Positions 8,446 to 17,000 of a DNA stretch of 64,000 bases are shown in pieces (position 1 is the stretch's first letter; each line of letters opens with the position of its first letter). The notes under the pieces are model-generated. The model was not told the origin of the DNA. It did no database searches and saw only the letters and a program-made list of their open reading frames with translations. The position numbers and the translations under genes were made by a program. This DNA comes from Oribacterium sp. GTDB taxonomy: Bacteria; Bacillota_A; Clostridia; Lachnospirales; Lachnospiraceae. The DNA lies in NCBI GenBank assembly GCA_017940955.1, contig JAGAXP010000273.1, positions 1 through 64,000 on the forward strand. The letters run 5' to 3'.

Positions 8446-9954
8446 TCAGAACTGTGTTGCATATCTCATGACATTTTCCTGTGTCATTTCTTCTCTCTGA
8501 TCTATCTCTCCTGTGATTTTTCCGTTACACATAACATAAACCCGATCCGCCATACCGAGAAGTTCAGGCATTTCGGAAGAGATCATGATGATGGCCTTAC
8601 CCTGCTTTGCAAGGTTTTCCATAATTTCATAAATCTCATGCTTAGCTCCGATATCTATACCTCTTGTAGGCTCATCCATGATAAGGATGTCAGGATCGTT
8701 TGCAAGCCATCTTGAAACTATAACCTTCTGCTGATTTCCACCCGAAAGGTTAGCGATGTGCTGATTCATGCTTGGTGTTTTTATAGAAAGCTGTGTGATG
8801 CTATCATCAACTATCTTATTAATTGTCGGATGATCCAGAACAAAACCACCCTTTAGGTGTTTGTTGTAGATAGAAATACCTACGTTATCCTTGATGGAAA
8901 GGCATCCGAAAATACCGTTTCCACGACGATCTTCCGTGATCATTCCAAGCTTTGCGTCCATGGCGTCCTTTGATTTTGTTATCTTAACTTCTTTTCCATG
9001 GATCTTTATGGTTCCCTCTGACAGATGTCTGATTCCGAAAAGACCTTCCATAAGCTCTGTTCTCTGGGCTCCGACAAGTCCTCCAAATCCAAGGATTTCT
9101 CCCTTTCTTATATTGAAGCTGCAATCCTTGAAGGACTTCTCGTGTATGGAGCTTAAATGCTCTGCTTCAAGAATAACCTCACCTATCTCATGGTCATGCT
9201 CAGGATAGATCTGGGTAAGCTCACGTCCTACCATCTTGGAAATGATATCTTCTGTTGAAAGCTCTGCTGCAGGCCAGGTACCGACATAGGTTCCGTCTCG
9301 CATTACCTGGATATCATCTGCTATTCTCTTGATCTCATCCATCTTATGGGAGATATAGATCATGGCAACGCCTCTGTCACGAAGCTGGTTCATGATCTTG
9401 AAGAGGAATTCTACCTCATTATCGGAAAGAGAAGATGTAGGCTCATCGAAAATGATAACCTTAGCTTCGTGGGAAACCGCCTTTGCGATCTCAACCAGCT
9501 GCATCTGTCCGATGGACAGGGTGCTGAGAAGAGCCCTCGGATTATATTCAAGACCAAGTTCCTTCAACCACTTTTCTGTCTCGTCGTACATGGTCTTGTG
9601 GTCTATCATCTTGATGGGACCATACTCTTTTAACGGGAAACGTCCCAGATACATGTTTTCACCGATGCTTCTGGCCGGTATGGGCTGAAGCTCCTGATGC
9701 ACCATGGCTATGCCACGCTTTGCAGCCTCATCAGGGTTATCGATAACTACTTTCTTTCCATCCAGATATATCTCACCTTCGTCCATGTGGTAAATTCCGA
9801 AAAGACACTTCATAAGTGTGGACTTTCCGGCACCGTTTTCACCCATGAGAGCGAGAACCGAACCCGGACGAACAGCAAGATTGACTTTATCCAGCGCTTT
9901 TACACCTGGAAATGACTTAGACACTCCTCTAAGTTCCAGCTTATACTCCGCCAT
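8446..9954 (-). CDS. mglA: Galactose/methyl-galactoside ABC transporter ATPase MglA
   Basis: A 502-residue cytoplasmic ATPase with two fused ABC domains, the usual layout of sugar ABC importers of the CUT2 class. Domain 1 has Walker A GENGAGKST (residues 38-46), the signature LSIGQMQ and Walker B IIFDEPTSSL. Domain 2 has the degenerate P-loop GLVGAQRTE typical of the family, the signature LSGGNQQK and Walker B ILIMDEPTRGID. It powers uptake through MglC of sugar delivered by MglB. It sits between mglB (188 bases upstream, with a stem-loop in the gap) and mglC. Confidence 0.95.
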   Translation of the reverse strand: MAEYKLELRGVSKSFPGVKALDKVNLAVRPGSVLALMGENGAGKSTLMKCLFGIYHMDEGEIYLDGKKVVIDNPDEAAKRGIAMVHQELQPIPARSIGENMYLGRFPLKEYGPIKMIDHKTMYDETEKWLKELGLEYNPRALLSTLSIGQMQLVEIAKAVSHEAKVIIFDEPTSSLSDNEVEFLFKIMNQLRDRGVAMIYISHKMDEIKRIADDIQVMRDGTYVGTWPAAELSTEDIISKMVGRELTQIYPEHDHEIGEVILEAEHLSSIHEKSFKDCSFNIRKGEILGFGGLVGAQRTELMEGLFGIRHLSEGTIKIHGKEVKITKSKDAMDAKLGMITEDRRGNGIFGCLSIKDNVGISIYNKHLKGGFVLDHPTINKIVDDSITQLSIKTPSMNQHIANLSGGNQQKVIVSRWLANDPDILIMDEPTRGIDIGAKHEIYEIMENLAKQGKAIIMISSEMPELLGMADRVYVMCNGKITGEIDQREEMTQENVMRYATQF

Positions 9955-10070
9955 TTTGTCCTCCAGTAAATTTTCTTTATCGTGCAGGATGGGGAATCTT
10001 TTCCCATTCGCTGCCCAGGTGCATCGGTCAAAACAAAAACCTTAATTATACACCTAATCTGATGTTAAAG

Positions 10071-10106
10071 AAAGAGTACAGGTGCGATGTCGCACCCGCA
10101 CTCTTT
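10071..10106 (-). terminator. Stem-loop between mglB and mglA, likely attenuator
   Basis: Two nested stems, AAAGAGT/ACTCTTT and GGTGCG/CGCACC, separated by a 3x3 internal loop, lie 37 bases past the mglB stop. The T-run after it is weak (CTTTAAC). A structure here fits partial termination or 3'-end protection of mglB mRNA, giving more binding protein than ATPase, as is common for such operons. The role is inferred. Confidence 0.55.
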
Positions 10107-10142
10107 AATGTTTCCGATTCAATTAGCCTGATCTTTAAAGAA

Positions 10143-11288
10143 TCAGCCAAGAGATGCAAGGATGTCATCTACATTTGCAGTTGTAACCTTAACGTAATCG
10201 CAGCCGATATAGTGATCGTTGCCTTCACCTGTGAGATATCTTACAGCTGCATCTGCTGCTGAGTGAGACTGTGAAATGTGATCGTTAAATACTGTACCTG
10301 TCTGCTTTCCGGACTTAACATTGTCACAAGCCTCCTGAAGAGCATCTACACCAAGAAGGTATACATCTGTTCCAACTGTCTCGCCTGCTGCCTCGATAGC
10401 CTGAAGAGCACCAAGAGCCATAGCGTCATTGTTACAGAATACAACTTCGATATCCTTGCCATGCTGTGCAAGAGAGTTAGCTACAAGTGACTGTGCCTGA
10501 GCCTGATCCCAGTTACCTACCTGATCATCGAGACACTCAACCTCAACACCTGCATCTGTAAGAGCCTTAACTGAGAACTCTGTTCTGTACTGAGCATCAA
10601 CGTTCTCAGGGTCACCCTCGATCATGATGTAAGAAACCTTACCATCGCCATTGATATCGCCCTTGTTCTCAAGATCTAAAACGATCTCACCCTGCATTGT
10701 ACCTGACTGACGGGCATCACATCCAACGTATGTTACGTTCATGTTCTCTGTCTTCCATCTTTCCTCTTCCTGAGCATCCGGCTCACGGTTGATGTAAACG
10801 AGAGGAATGTTAGCCTCAGTTACCATATCTGTGATTGTAGCTGCTGATGAAGAGTTAACAGGGTTAATGATGAGAACGTCTACACCTGATGTGATGAAGT
10901 TCTGGATCTGGTTTGTCTGAGTAGCCTGGTCATTAGCACCATCTACGATAGAAATATTCTCAGCCTTGAATCCGAGAGACTCGAGATATGACTGTAATTC
11001 ATTTCTGAAAAGTGTCATGAAGTTATCAGAGAACTGATAGATACATACGCCAACCTTCTTATCTGCAAGATCTGCTGAGCCGGCTTCTGCTGCAGCCTCT
11101 TTTGCGGCCTCTGTAGCTGCCTCTGTTGCGGCTGCTTCTGTAGCTGCTGCTGTCTCTGTCTTTGCTGCCTCTGTTGCGGCTGCTGTTGTAGCTGCTGCTG
11201 TTGTAGCTGCTGTGTTAGATGATCCACAACCTGCAAGCATTGATACTGCCATTGCTGATACTGTAAGTAAGCTAAGTGCTTTCTTCAT
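10143..11288 (-). CDS. mglB: Galactose/glucose-binding lipoprotein MglB
   Basis: A 381-residue solute-binding protein. The lipoprotein signal peptide ends in L-A-G-C (Cys21), followed by a low-complexity Ala/Thr/Glu tether (about residues 25-75) and a Peripla_BP_4 domain. Family marks are KKVGVCIYQFSDNF, DVLIINPVNSSSAATI, VYINREPD, and the region around NNDAMALGALQAIEAAG. MglB captures galactose/glucose-type sugars outside the membrane and hands them to MglC/MglA. A strong AGGAGG ribosome binding site precedes the ATG, and it is the first gene of the transporter operon. The paralogue at 990-2018 shares the same core motifs. Exact sugar specificity cannot be read from sequence. Confidence 0.93.
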   Translation of the reverse strand: MKKALSLLTVSAMAVSMLAGCGSSNTAATTAAATTAAATEAAKTETAAATEAAATEAATEAAKEAAAEAGSADLADKKVGVCIYQFSDNFMTLFRNELQSYLESLGFKAENISIVDGANDQATQTNQIQNFITSGVDVLIINPVNSSSAATITDMVTEANIPLVYINREPDAQEEERWKTENMNVTYVGCDARQSGTMQGEIVLDLENKGDINGDGKVSYIMIEGDPENVDAQYRTEFSVKALTDAGVEVECLDDQVGNWDQAQAQSLVANSLAQHGKDIEVVFCNNDAMALGALQAIEAAGETVGTDVYLLGVDALQEACDNVKSGKQTGTVFNDHISQSHSAADAAVRYLTGEGNDHYIGCDYVKVTTANVDDILASLG

Positions 11289-11394
11289 AATAATCCAATC
11301 CTCCTAGATTTTGTTGTGTTTTGCGGTGTTCCCCGCGATTTGTTGTTTAAATAATAACAAGCAACATCTTTGGAAAGAATAGATTATTCTTCTT

Positions 11395-12333
11395 TTAATC
11401 TTGAAAATTCTTCTTATCTTCGATAATGTACAGAGGCCTGTCTTTAAGCTCTTCGAAAAGCACGGCTATATACTCTCCGATGATGCCGATTACTATAAAA
11501 AGAACCGCAAACATAAAGCACAGAAGAACAACAATTGTGGCATATCCGGAGGGTGCCCCGTCATGGGTGCACAGAGTATATATAAGAAGTACAAGCCCCA
11601 GGAATCCGCTGCTTAAGCCTGCGAAGATGCCGAGCTTCAGCGGAACATTGGAAAAGCACATGATAGTATTCATGGCAAAGGTAAAGAGCTTTTTTATGGA
11701 ATAATGACTCTTTCCCGCAATTCTCGGAGCCGCCTTATACTCTATGGTGGTTTTTCTGAATCCCACATTCTGTACATAGCCACGAAGGAATCTTACCTTC
11801 TCCCGGTAGTTTTTCATAAGTACCTTTTGAACCGTACTTGTGATGGCAAAGAAATCCGAAGCATTCGGTTCAAGATAGATATCGGACAGCTTATTGATGA
11901 GCCAGTAAAAACCTCCGGAGGTTATCTTTTTGATAAGTCCCGCTGTTTCATTGCTGGTTCTTACCATTGAGATAACCTGGTATCCCTCATCAAAAGCCCC
12001 GGTTATGTCATCGAGATATTCAGGAGGATGCTGAAGATCTGCATCCATAAACACCAGTCCGTCTCCCGATGCATAGTCAAGACCTGCTATCATCGCCGCT
12101 TCATGACCGAAATTTCTGGAAAAGCTTATAAGCTTAATGTGCTCTTTGTCAGTATCAGCCAGCTCCGAAAGGATCTCACCGGTTCTGTCCTTTGAGCCGT
12201 CATTTACAAATATAAACTCGTAATTCCAGCCCTTTTCACGGAGCTTATCACCATATTCATTTGTGACTCTGTAGAATTCCTTTACTCCTGCCTCTTCATT
12301 GTAGGCGGAAACGACGATGCTAAGCAGTTTCAT
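11395..12333 (-). CDS. Polyprenyl-phosphate glycosyltransferase (GtrB/DPM1-like GT2)
   Basis: A 312-residue family 2 glycosyltransferase with a cytoplasmic catalytic domain (residues 1-225) and two C-terminal membrane helices (about 230-255 and 265-290). Marks are the start LLSIVVSAYNEE, the acceptor loop FVNDGSKDRT, the metal-binding FMDADLQHPPE, and RGYVQNVGFRKTTI. Proteins of this layout transfer a sugar from a nucleotide donor to undecaprenyl phosphate, giving a lipid-linked sugar used outside the membrane. It is the last gene of the glycan operon. Two GT-C-like membrane proteins in the same operon (17001, 18532) are natural users of its product, by analogy with GtrB/GtrC systems. Confidence 0.88.
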   Translation of the reverse strand: MKLLSIVVSAYNEEAGVKEFYRVTNEYGDKLREKGWNYEFIFVNDGSKDRTGEILSELADTDKEHIKLISFSRNFGHEAAMIAGLDYASGDGLVFMDADLQHPPEYLDDITGAFDEGYQVISMVRTSNETAGLIKKITSGGFYWLINKLSDIYLEPNASDFFAITSTVQKVLMKNYREKVRFLRGYVQNVGFRKTTIEYKAAPRIAGKSHYSIKKLFTFAMNTIMCFSNVPLKLGIFAGLSSGFLGLVLLIYTLCTHDGAPSGYATIVVLLCFMFAVLFIVIGIIGEYIAVLFEELKDRPLYIIEDKKNFQD

Positions 12334-12382
12334 TGTTTCTCCTCATCTGCTAACGCTTTTTTTGGAGCCTTAATCGCTAATG

Positions 12383-13270
12383 CTATTTTTCAAGTATCTC
12401 AAGCTCTCTTCCGCTGTGGGAGGGCTGACGCTTCTCAACAGGAGGAAGCTTCATATAATTTCCGTAAAGCATTTTGAGAACCTTGTCCCACTCTCTGGGA
12501 CCTGTAAATCTTTCACCTTCAAATTCAAAGGAAACCGGTTCCTCCCAGCTGTCCTTCACCACGCAGTACTGAAAATCCGGCTGATAGTTTGAGAAAAAGG
12601 ATTCTCCGGCAGAAACATTTTTATCCTTTTTATAAAGCTCTGTGTATTTTCCTGCGCTGTTATCCTGCCACCTGAATATGGTCTTCATGGGAACCAGTTT
12701 CCCAAGACCGACAAGTACCGATACCTCAAGTTTCTGGAGACCTTTGTATTTTGACCAGTCAAGCTTTCGTCTGTGGGCCATACCCATACCGAAAAATATC
12801 TGCTGCTTTAAACGCATAAGCTTAGATGAAAGCTTTCCCTTGGGCAGTCTGTCGATAATGAAAAGATCCACCCAAAGGTGATTAAGCTTTCCTTCGTAAA
12901 ACTCCATATCCGCATCATCCTCTGAGTGCCTGCGGGAATTCTTATATATTACCCTGGGGACGAAATCGTAGAAGGCTTCACCTTTCCGGTACTCATCCGG
13001 CATTATCAGTTCCATGTTTTTCGGAAGCTCAAGATTTGCTATAACCTTGAACTTTTCAAACTCCTCCCGTCTGAAGCAGAGATCCACATCATCATCCCAG
13101 GGAATGAAGCCTCGGTGTCTCACGGCCCCGAGAAGGGTCCCGGAATCGATTAGATAGGTAATGTTATGTCTTATGCAGATTTCTCTTACAGCTTTTAATA
13201 TTTCAAGATTTGCCTTATGGATTTTTTCGAGGTCAAATTCAAAGTCAGTATTTTTACCAGTGTTTTCCAT
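12383..13270 (-). CDS. licD: LicD-family phosphotransferase
   Basis: A LicD protein of 295 residues from the ATG at 13270, which has GGGAG 5 bases upstream; the in-frame ATG at 13282 lies before that site. The core motif is LIDSGTLLGAVRH followed by IPWDDDVDLCF, the metal-binding nucleotidyltransferase-fold signature of LicD. Family members move phosphocholine or another phospho-substituent from a CDP-activated donor to a cell-surface sugar. A lysine-rich basic middle region and a C-terminal YGNYMKLPP-type segment are also typical. It sits in the glycan operon between a lipid-sugar synthase and the CDP-sugar genes, so it probably decorates the exported polymer. The donor is unknown, and no licA or licC homologue is seen nearby. 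Confidence 0.85.
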   Translation of the reverse strand: MENTGKNTDFEFDLEKIHKANLEILKAVREICIRHNITYLIDSGTLLGAVRHRGFIPWDDDVDLCFRREEFEKFKVIANLELPKNMELIMPDEYRKGEAFYDFVPRVIYKNSRRHSEDDADMEFYEGKLNHLWVDLFIIDRLPKGKLSSKLMRLKQQIFFGMGMAHRRKLDWSKYKGLQKLEVSVLVGLGKLVPMKTIFRWQDNSAGKYTELYKKDKNVSAGESFFSNYQPDFQYCVVKDSWEEPVSFEFEGERFTGPREWDKVLKMLYGNYMKLPPVEKRQPSHSGRELEILEK

Positions 13271-13357
13271 TATTACTCCCATGGGTCAGGCATAAACCGG
13301 ATTTATCCCAGCTTGCACCTGACTCAGCGATAAAGTCAGAAGGTTTACTTTCAAACT

Positions 13358-14695
13358 TTATCTTAATGCTTCCAGCAGGATTTTTGCCATGTAGCTGAGC
13401 TTTTCGTCAGTCATACCGGGATATAAGCCTACCCAGAAGGTATCCTTCATGATCCTGTCTGTAATTTCCAGGCTTCCAACAACGCGGTATCCTTCGCCGG
13501 TTTTTCTCATTTCATCAAAGCATGGATGCTTTATGAGATTTCCCGCAAAAAGCATTCTGGTCTGAACCCCGTGATCCTCCACATATCTCACAACCTGCTC
13601 TCTTTCTACACCTTCTTTACAGGTCATAAGGAAACCGAACCAGCTTGGATCCGAATCCGGCTCTGCCTCAGGAAGTATCAGCTTTTCTTCAGCACCGCCC
13701 TTTATGAGAAGCTCCTTTAAATAAGTAAAATTATGCTTTCTCTTCTCAACAAATCCCGGGAACTTTTCAAGCTGAGCAACTCCCACAGCTGCCTGCATAT
13801 CTGTTGCCTTCAGGTTATATCCGAAATGAGAGTAAACGTACTTATGGTCATAGCCCTTTGGAAGCTCGCCGTACTGTCCGTCGAAACGATGTCCGCAGGT
13901 ATTGTCCTTTCCGGGTGCGCACCAGCAGTCTCTTCCCCAGTCCCTTATGCTTCTCATGATACGATGAAGCAGCGGGTTGCTGGTATAGCAGGCACCGCCT
14001 TCGCCCATTGTCATATGATGAGGAGGGTAGAAGCTGGAGGTTCCGATATCACCGATGGTGCCGGTAAGCTTTGTCTCTCCGTCAATTGTGTAGGTGGAGC
14101 CCAGTGCATCGCAGTTGTCCTCCACAAGCCAGAGATCATGCTTATCACAGAATTCCTTTACAGCCTTTAGATTAAAAGGATTTCCCAGAGTGTGGGCTAT
14201 CATAACCGCTTTGGTTTTTTCGCTTAAGGCATCCTCAAGCTTTGTAACGTCTATGTCACAGGTTGGTAATGTCACGTCCACAAAAACAGGCACTGCACCG
14301 TACTGGATTACAGGGGTTACGGTTGTGGGGAATCCCGCCGCAACTGTGATGACTTCATCTCCGCGTCTCACCTGTCTCTCCTTAAGAAGAGGACTTGTTA
14401 ATGTACTGAAGGCGAGAAGATTGGCACTGGAACCGGAGTTCACGAGACTCACATACTTAACTCCCAGGTACTTTCCGAATTCATGCTCAAACTTATCCGT
14501 GAATCTTCCTGCCGTGAGCCAGAACTCCAAAGCACTGTCCACAAGGTTAACCATTTCTTTGTCATCATATACACGACTTGCGTAAGGGATTCGGTCTCCC
14601 TCCTCATAGGGCTTTGCCGGTACTTTATATTTTTTTGCATATTCAGATACAAGATCCAGTATCTCCTGTCTTGCCTGCTGCTCTGTTTTTTCCAT
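13358..14695 (-). CDS. rfbH: CDP-4-dehydro-6-deoxyglucose 3-dehydrase (E1), RfbH
   Basis: A 445-residue member of the DegT/DnrJ/EryC1 fold. The usual PLP-binding lysine is replaced by histidine in PHHMTMGEGG (His226/227), the hallmark of the E1 dehydrase that uses PMP. The [2Fe-2S] ligands of E1 are present: Cys195 in VEDNCDALGS and the C-x-C-x7-C set at 257, 259 and 267. With its reductase partner (E3) it removes the 3-hydroxyl of CDP-4-keto-6-deoxyglucose on the way to 3,6-dideoxyhexoses. No E3 gene is visible here. The gene follows rfbG with a 150-base gap and belongs to the leftward glycan operon. Confidence 0.94.
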   Translation of the reverse strand: MEKTEQQARQEILDLVSEYAKKYKVPAKPYEEGDRIPYASRVYDDKEMVNLVDSALEFWLTAGRFTDKFEHEFGKYLGVKYVSLVNSGSSANLLAFSTLTSPLLKERQVRRGDEVITVAAGFPTTVTPVIQYGAVPVFVDVTLPTCDIDVTKLEDALSEKTKAVMIAHTLGNPFNLKAVKEFCDKHDLWLVEDNCDALGSTYTIDGETKLTGTIGDIGTSSFYPPHHMTMGEGGACYTSNPLLHRIMRSIRDWGRDCWCAPGKDNTCGHRFDGQYGELPKGYDHKYVYSHFGYNLKATDMQAAVGVAQLEKFPGFVEKRKHNFTYLKELLIKGGAEEKLILPEAEPDSDPSWFGFLMTCKEGVEREQVVRYVEDHGVQTRMLFAGNLIKHPCFDEMRKTGEGYRVVGSLEITDRIMKDTFWVGLYPGMTDEKLSYMAKILLEALR

Positions 14696-14845
14696 AATAA
14701 TTCTCTTTCTAAATGTTATATTTACCTGATTCAGGCTTTAAATTCGTGTTAGTCTCATTCCGACTTTTTTCTTTTCAAATGATCATAGATAATGCAATAT
14801 CATATAGCATATTTTATGAAATCATGAATCAAGTTAATAATTTTA

Positions 14846-15937
14846 TTAATCCGCCAGAAATCCTTTAATCTGCTCTTCAGTATATTTAAGCATGTCCTCT
14901 TTGTCATGCCATGCCCGGTACCACTTAACGGTTTCACGGACAGCTTCATCCACGTGCCATACGGGAGCCCAGCCCAAGGTCTTCTTGATCTTCCCGGTAT
15001 CAAGCATCAGGAATGATGCTTCGTGGGGAGCGTTGCTCTCGGCTTCTGTATGCCACCTTGCGCCCTCGCCCCAGGAGGCCACAAATTTATCCGCCAGATT
15101 TCCTGTTGTTATGGCATCCGACTCGTCGGGACCTACATTATAACAATCGGAAACCTCCGGGTTCTCAGCCTGTCTCATGGCGATGAGCAGGTATACGTAA
15201 AGGGGCTCCAGGACATGCTGATAGGGTCTCGTGCTGTAGGGATTTCTCACATGAATGCTGTTTCCCGAAACTGTATCCCTTACGCAGTCGGGGATGATAC
15301 GGTCTCTTGCAAAATCACCGCCGCCGATAACATTACCGGCACGGGCTGTGGAGATAGGGGTAACCGGATCCTTATCACCGAAAAATGATTTTGTGTAGCT
15401 GTGGGTCACAAGCTCGGAACAGGACTTTGAATTACTGTAGGGATCGTAACCGTCAAGCTTTTCTTCTTCCTTAAATGGATGATCCATGAGGTCGCTGTTT
15501 TCATAAACCTTATCGGTGGTGACATTCAGGAAGGTCTTTACCCTGTCGTCCCCAAATTCACGGCTTTTTCTCACACACTCAAGTATGTTGACGGTACCCA
15601 TAACATTTATCTCATAGGTTTCTCTCGGTATCTCATAGGAAGTTCTCACTATGGGCTGGGCCGCAAGGTGAAGAACCACCTGAGGTTTTACCTTCTCAAA
15701 GAAGGAGCTTAAATGCTGATAATCCCTGATATCTCCGGTCTCAGAGGTCATAATTTTTTCGAGACCGAGTATCCTGAAAAGGGATGGCTCGGTAGGGGGC
15801 TCCAATGCATAGCCGCAGACCTCTGCACCAAGCATCCTTAGCATCAGGGACAGCCAGCTGCCCTTAAACCCGGTATGCCCGGTGACCAGCACCCTTTTTC
15901 CGCTGTAATAGTTTTTTAATTCTGTAAATTTCGACAT
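14846..15937 (-). CDS. rfbG: CDP-glucose 4,6-dehydratase, RfbG
   Basis: A 363-residue short-chain dehydrogenase/reductase of the extended class. The NAD-binding loop VTGHTGFKGSW is at residues 17-27, and the catalytic Y-x3-K lies in DPYSNSKSCSE. The segment TARAGNVIGGGDFA is typical of RfbG. It converts CDP-glucose, made by the adjacent RfbF, to CDP-4-keto-6-deoxyglucose, the substrate of RfbH. The order rfbF-rfbG-rfbH with short gaps is the conserved arrangement for CDP-deoxysugar synthesis in O-antigen clusters and is less usual in Gram-positive relatives. Length matches the family. Confidence 0.95.
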   Translation of the reverse strand: MSKFTELKNYYSGKRVLVTGHTGFKGSWLSLMLRMLGAEVCGYALEPPTEPSLFRILGLEKIMTSETGDIRDYQHLSSFFEKVKPQVVLHLAAQPIVRTSYEIPRETYEINVMGTVNILECVRKSREFGDDRVKTFLNVTTDKVYENSDLMDHPFKEEEKLDGYDPYSNSKSCSELVTHSYTKSFFGDKDPVTPISTARAGNVIGGGDFARDRIIPDCVRDTVSGNSIHVRNPYSTRPYQHVLEPLYVYLLIAMRQAENPEVSDCYNVGPDESDAITTGNLADKFVASWGEGARWHTEAESNAPHEASFLMLDTGKIKKTLGWAPVWHVDEAVRETVKWYRAWHDKEDMLKYTEEQIKGFLAD

Positions 15938-16106
15938 TTATTCTTCTCCAAAGCGATTTCATAAATCCCGGGAAAATTTGGGACCCTTCTATACTCACAG
16001 CTCACCCTGAATCAAATAGGGGTTTTTACCCTACCCGCTTATGGGTTTCCGTTATGCGAAGCCGGTATATCGCTATCGACGGACCTGCAATACAATTCGG
16101 GATGTT

Positions 16107-16880
16107 TTACTTCCATCTTTTCCAGGGAGCTCTGTCCTCTTCCCAAAGGGTTTCAAGGAGCTTCTTTTCTCTCTGGGTATCCATGCACTGCCAGAAGCCC
16201 GGGTGATAGAAGCTCATAAGCTCTCCATCAGCTGCAAGCCTATGCATTGGCTCCTGTTCAAGGACGCATTTATCACCGGTCAGATAATCAAAGACCTTCG
16301 GATCAAAGATCATAAAGCCTCCGTTTATGATGGCGCCGTCTTCATTCTGTTTTTCCCTGAAGGACCTGATTTTGTTGTTGTCATCTATATCCAGAACACC
16401 CTTCTGTTGGGCGAGAGATACTGTAGTAATGGTAGCGATCTTTCCGTGGCTTCTGTGGAACTTTTCAAGAGCGCTAATGTCTACATCGGACACTCCGTCA
16501 CCATAGGTCAGCATGAAAGGCTCATCGCCCACATACTTCTGCACTCTCTTGATACGTCCTCCTGTCATGGTATTGAGTCCGGTATCAACTATGGTAACCT
16601 TCCAGGGCTCATTCATATTGTTATGGACTTCCATACTGTTATTGCTGAGATCAAAGGTGACATCCGAGTTGTGCAGGAAGTAATTCGCAAAAAACTCTTT
16701 TATGACATACTGCTTATAGCCCGCCAGTATGATGAAATCATTGTAGCCGTAGCTTGAATAGTATTTCATGATATGCCAGAGTATGGGCATCTCGCCTATC
16801 TCTATCATGGGCTTTGGCTTTAAATGTGATTCCTCTGAAATACGTGTTCCGAATCCACCTGCTAAGATTAATACTTTCAT
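16107..16880 (-). CDS. rfbF: Glucose-1-phosphate cytidylyltransferase, RfbF
   Basis: A 257-residue nucleotidyltransferase. The signature LAGGFGTR at residues 7-14 and KPKPMIEIG bind nucleotide and sugar phosphate, and LTYGDGVSDVDI carries the metal-binding Asp. It makes CDP-glucose from CTP and glucose 1-phosphate, the entry step of CDP-linked 6-deoxy and 3,6-dideoxy sugars. Length and motifs are exactly those of the RfbF/DdhA family. It is the first of the three CDP-sugar genes in the operon and lies about 170 bases before rfbG. Confidence 0.96.
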   Translation of the reverse strand: MKVLILAGGFGTRISEESHLKPKPMIEIGEMPILWHIMKYYSSYGYNDFIILAGYKQYVIKEFFANYFLHNSDVTFDLSNNSMEVHNNMNEPWKVTIVDTGLNTMTGGRIKRVQKYVGDEPFMLTYGDGVSDVDISALEKFHRSHGKIATITTVSLAQQKGVLDIDDNNKIRSFREKQNEDGAIINGGFMIFDPKVFDYLTGDKCVLEQEPMHRLAADGELMSFYHPGFWQCMDTQREKKLLETLWEEDRAPWKRWK

Positions 16881-17000
16881 TTTATTTCCTTCTATATGAT
16901 TTTCTTCTATATGACTTTCTAACGACTAAAGCGACATCCATCAAACCATTAATTTCTTCCACTTCTCAGATTCAGAATAAAGAGCACCATGCTCCTACCC

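Noticed and set aside
11015..11236. Gln-rich open frame in the minus strand near the mglB start
   Set aside because: It is a shifted frame of the Ala/Thr-rich tether of MglB and has no ribosome binding site.
14094..14585. 163-codon rightward frame inside rfbH
   Set aside because: It lies fully antisense to RfbH, whose active-site residues are all intact; no ribosome binding site or known motif.
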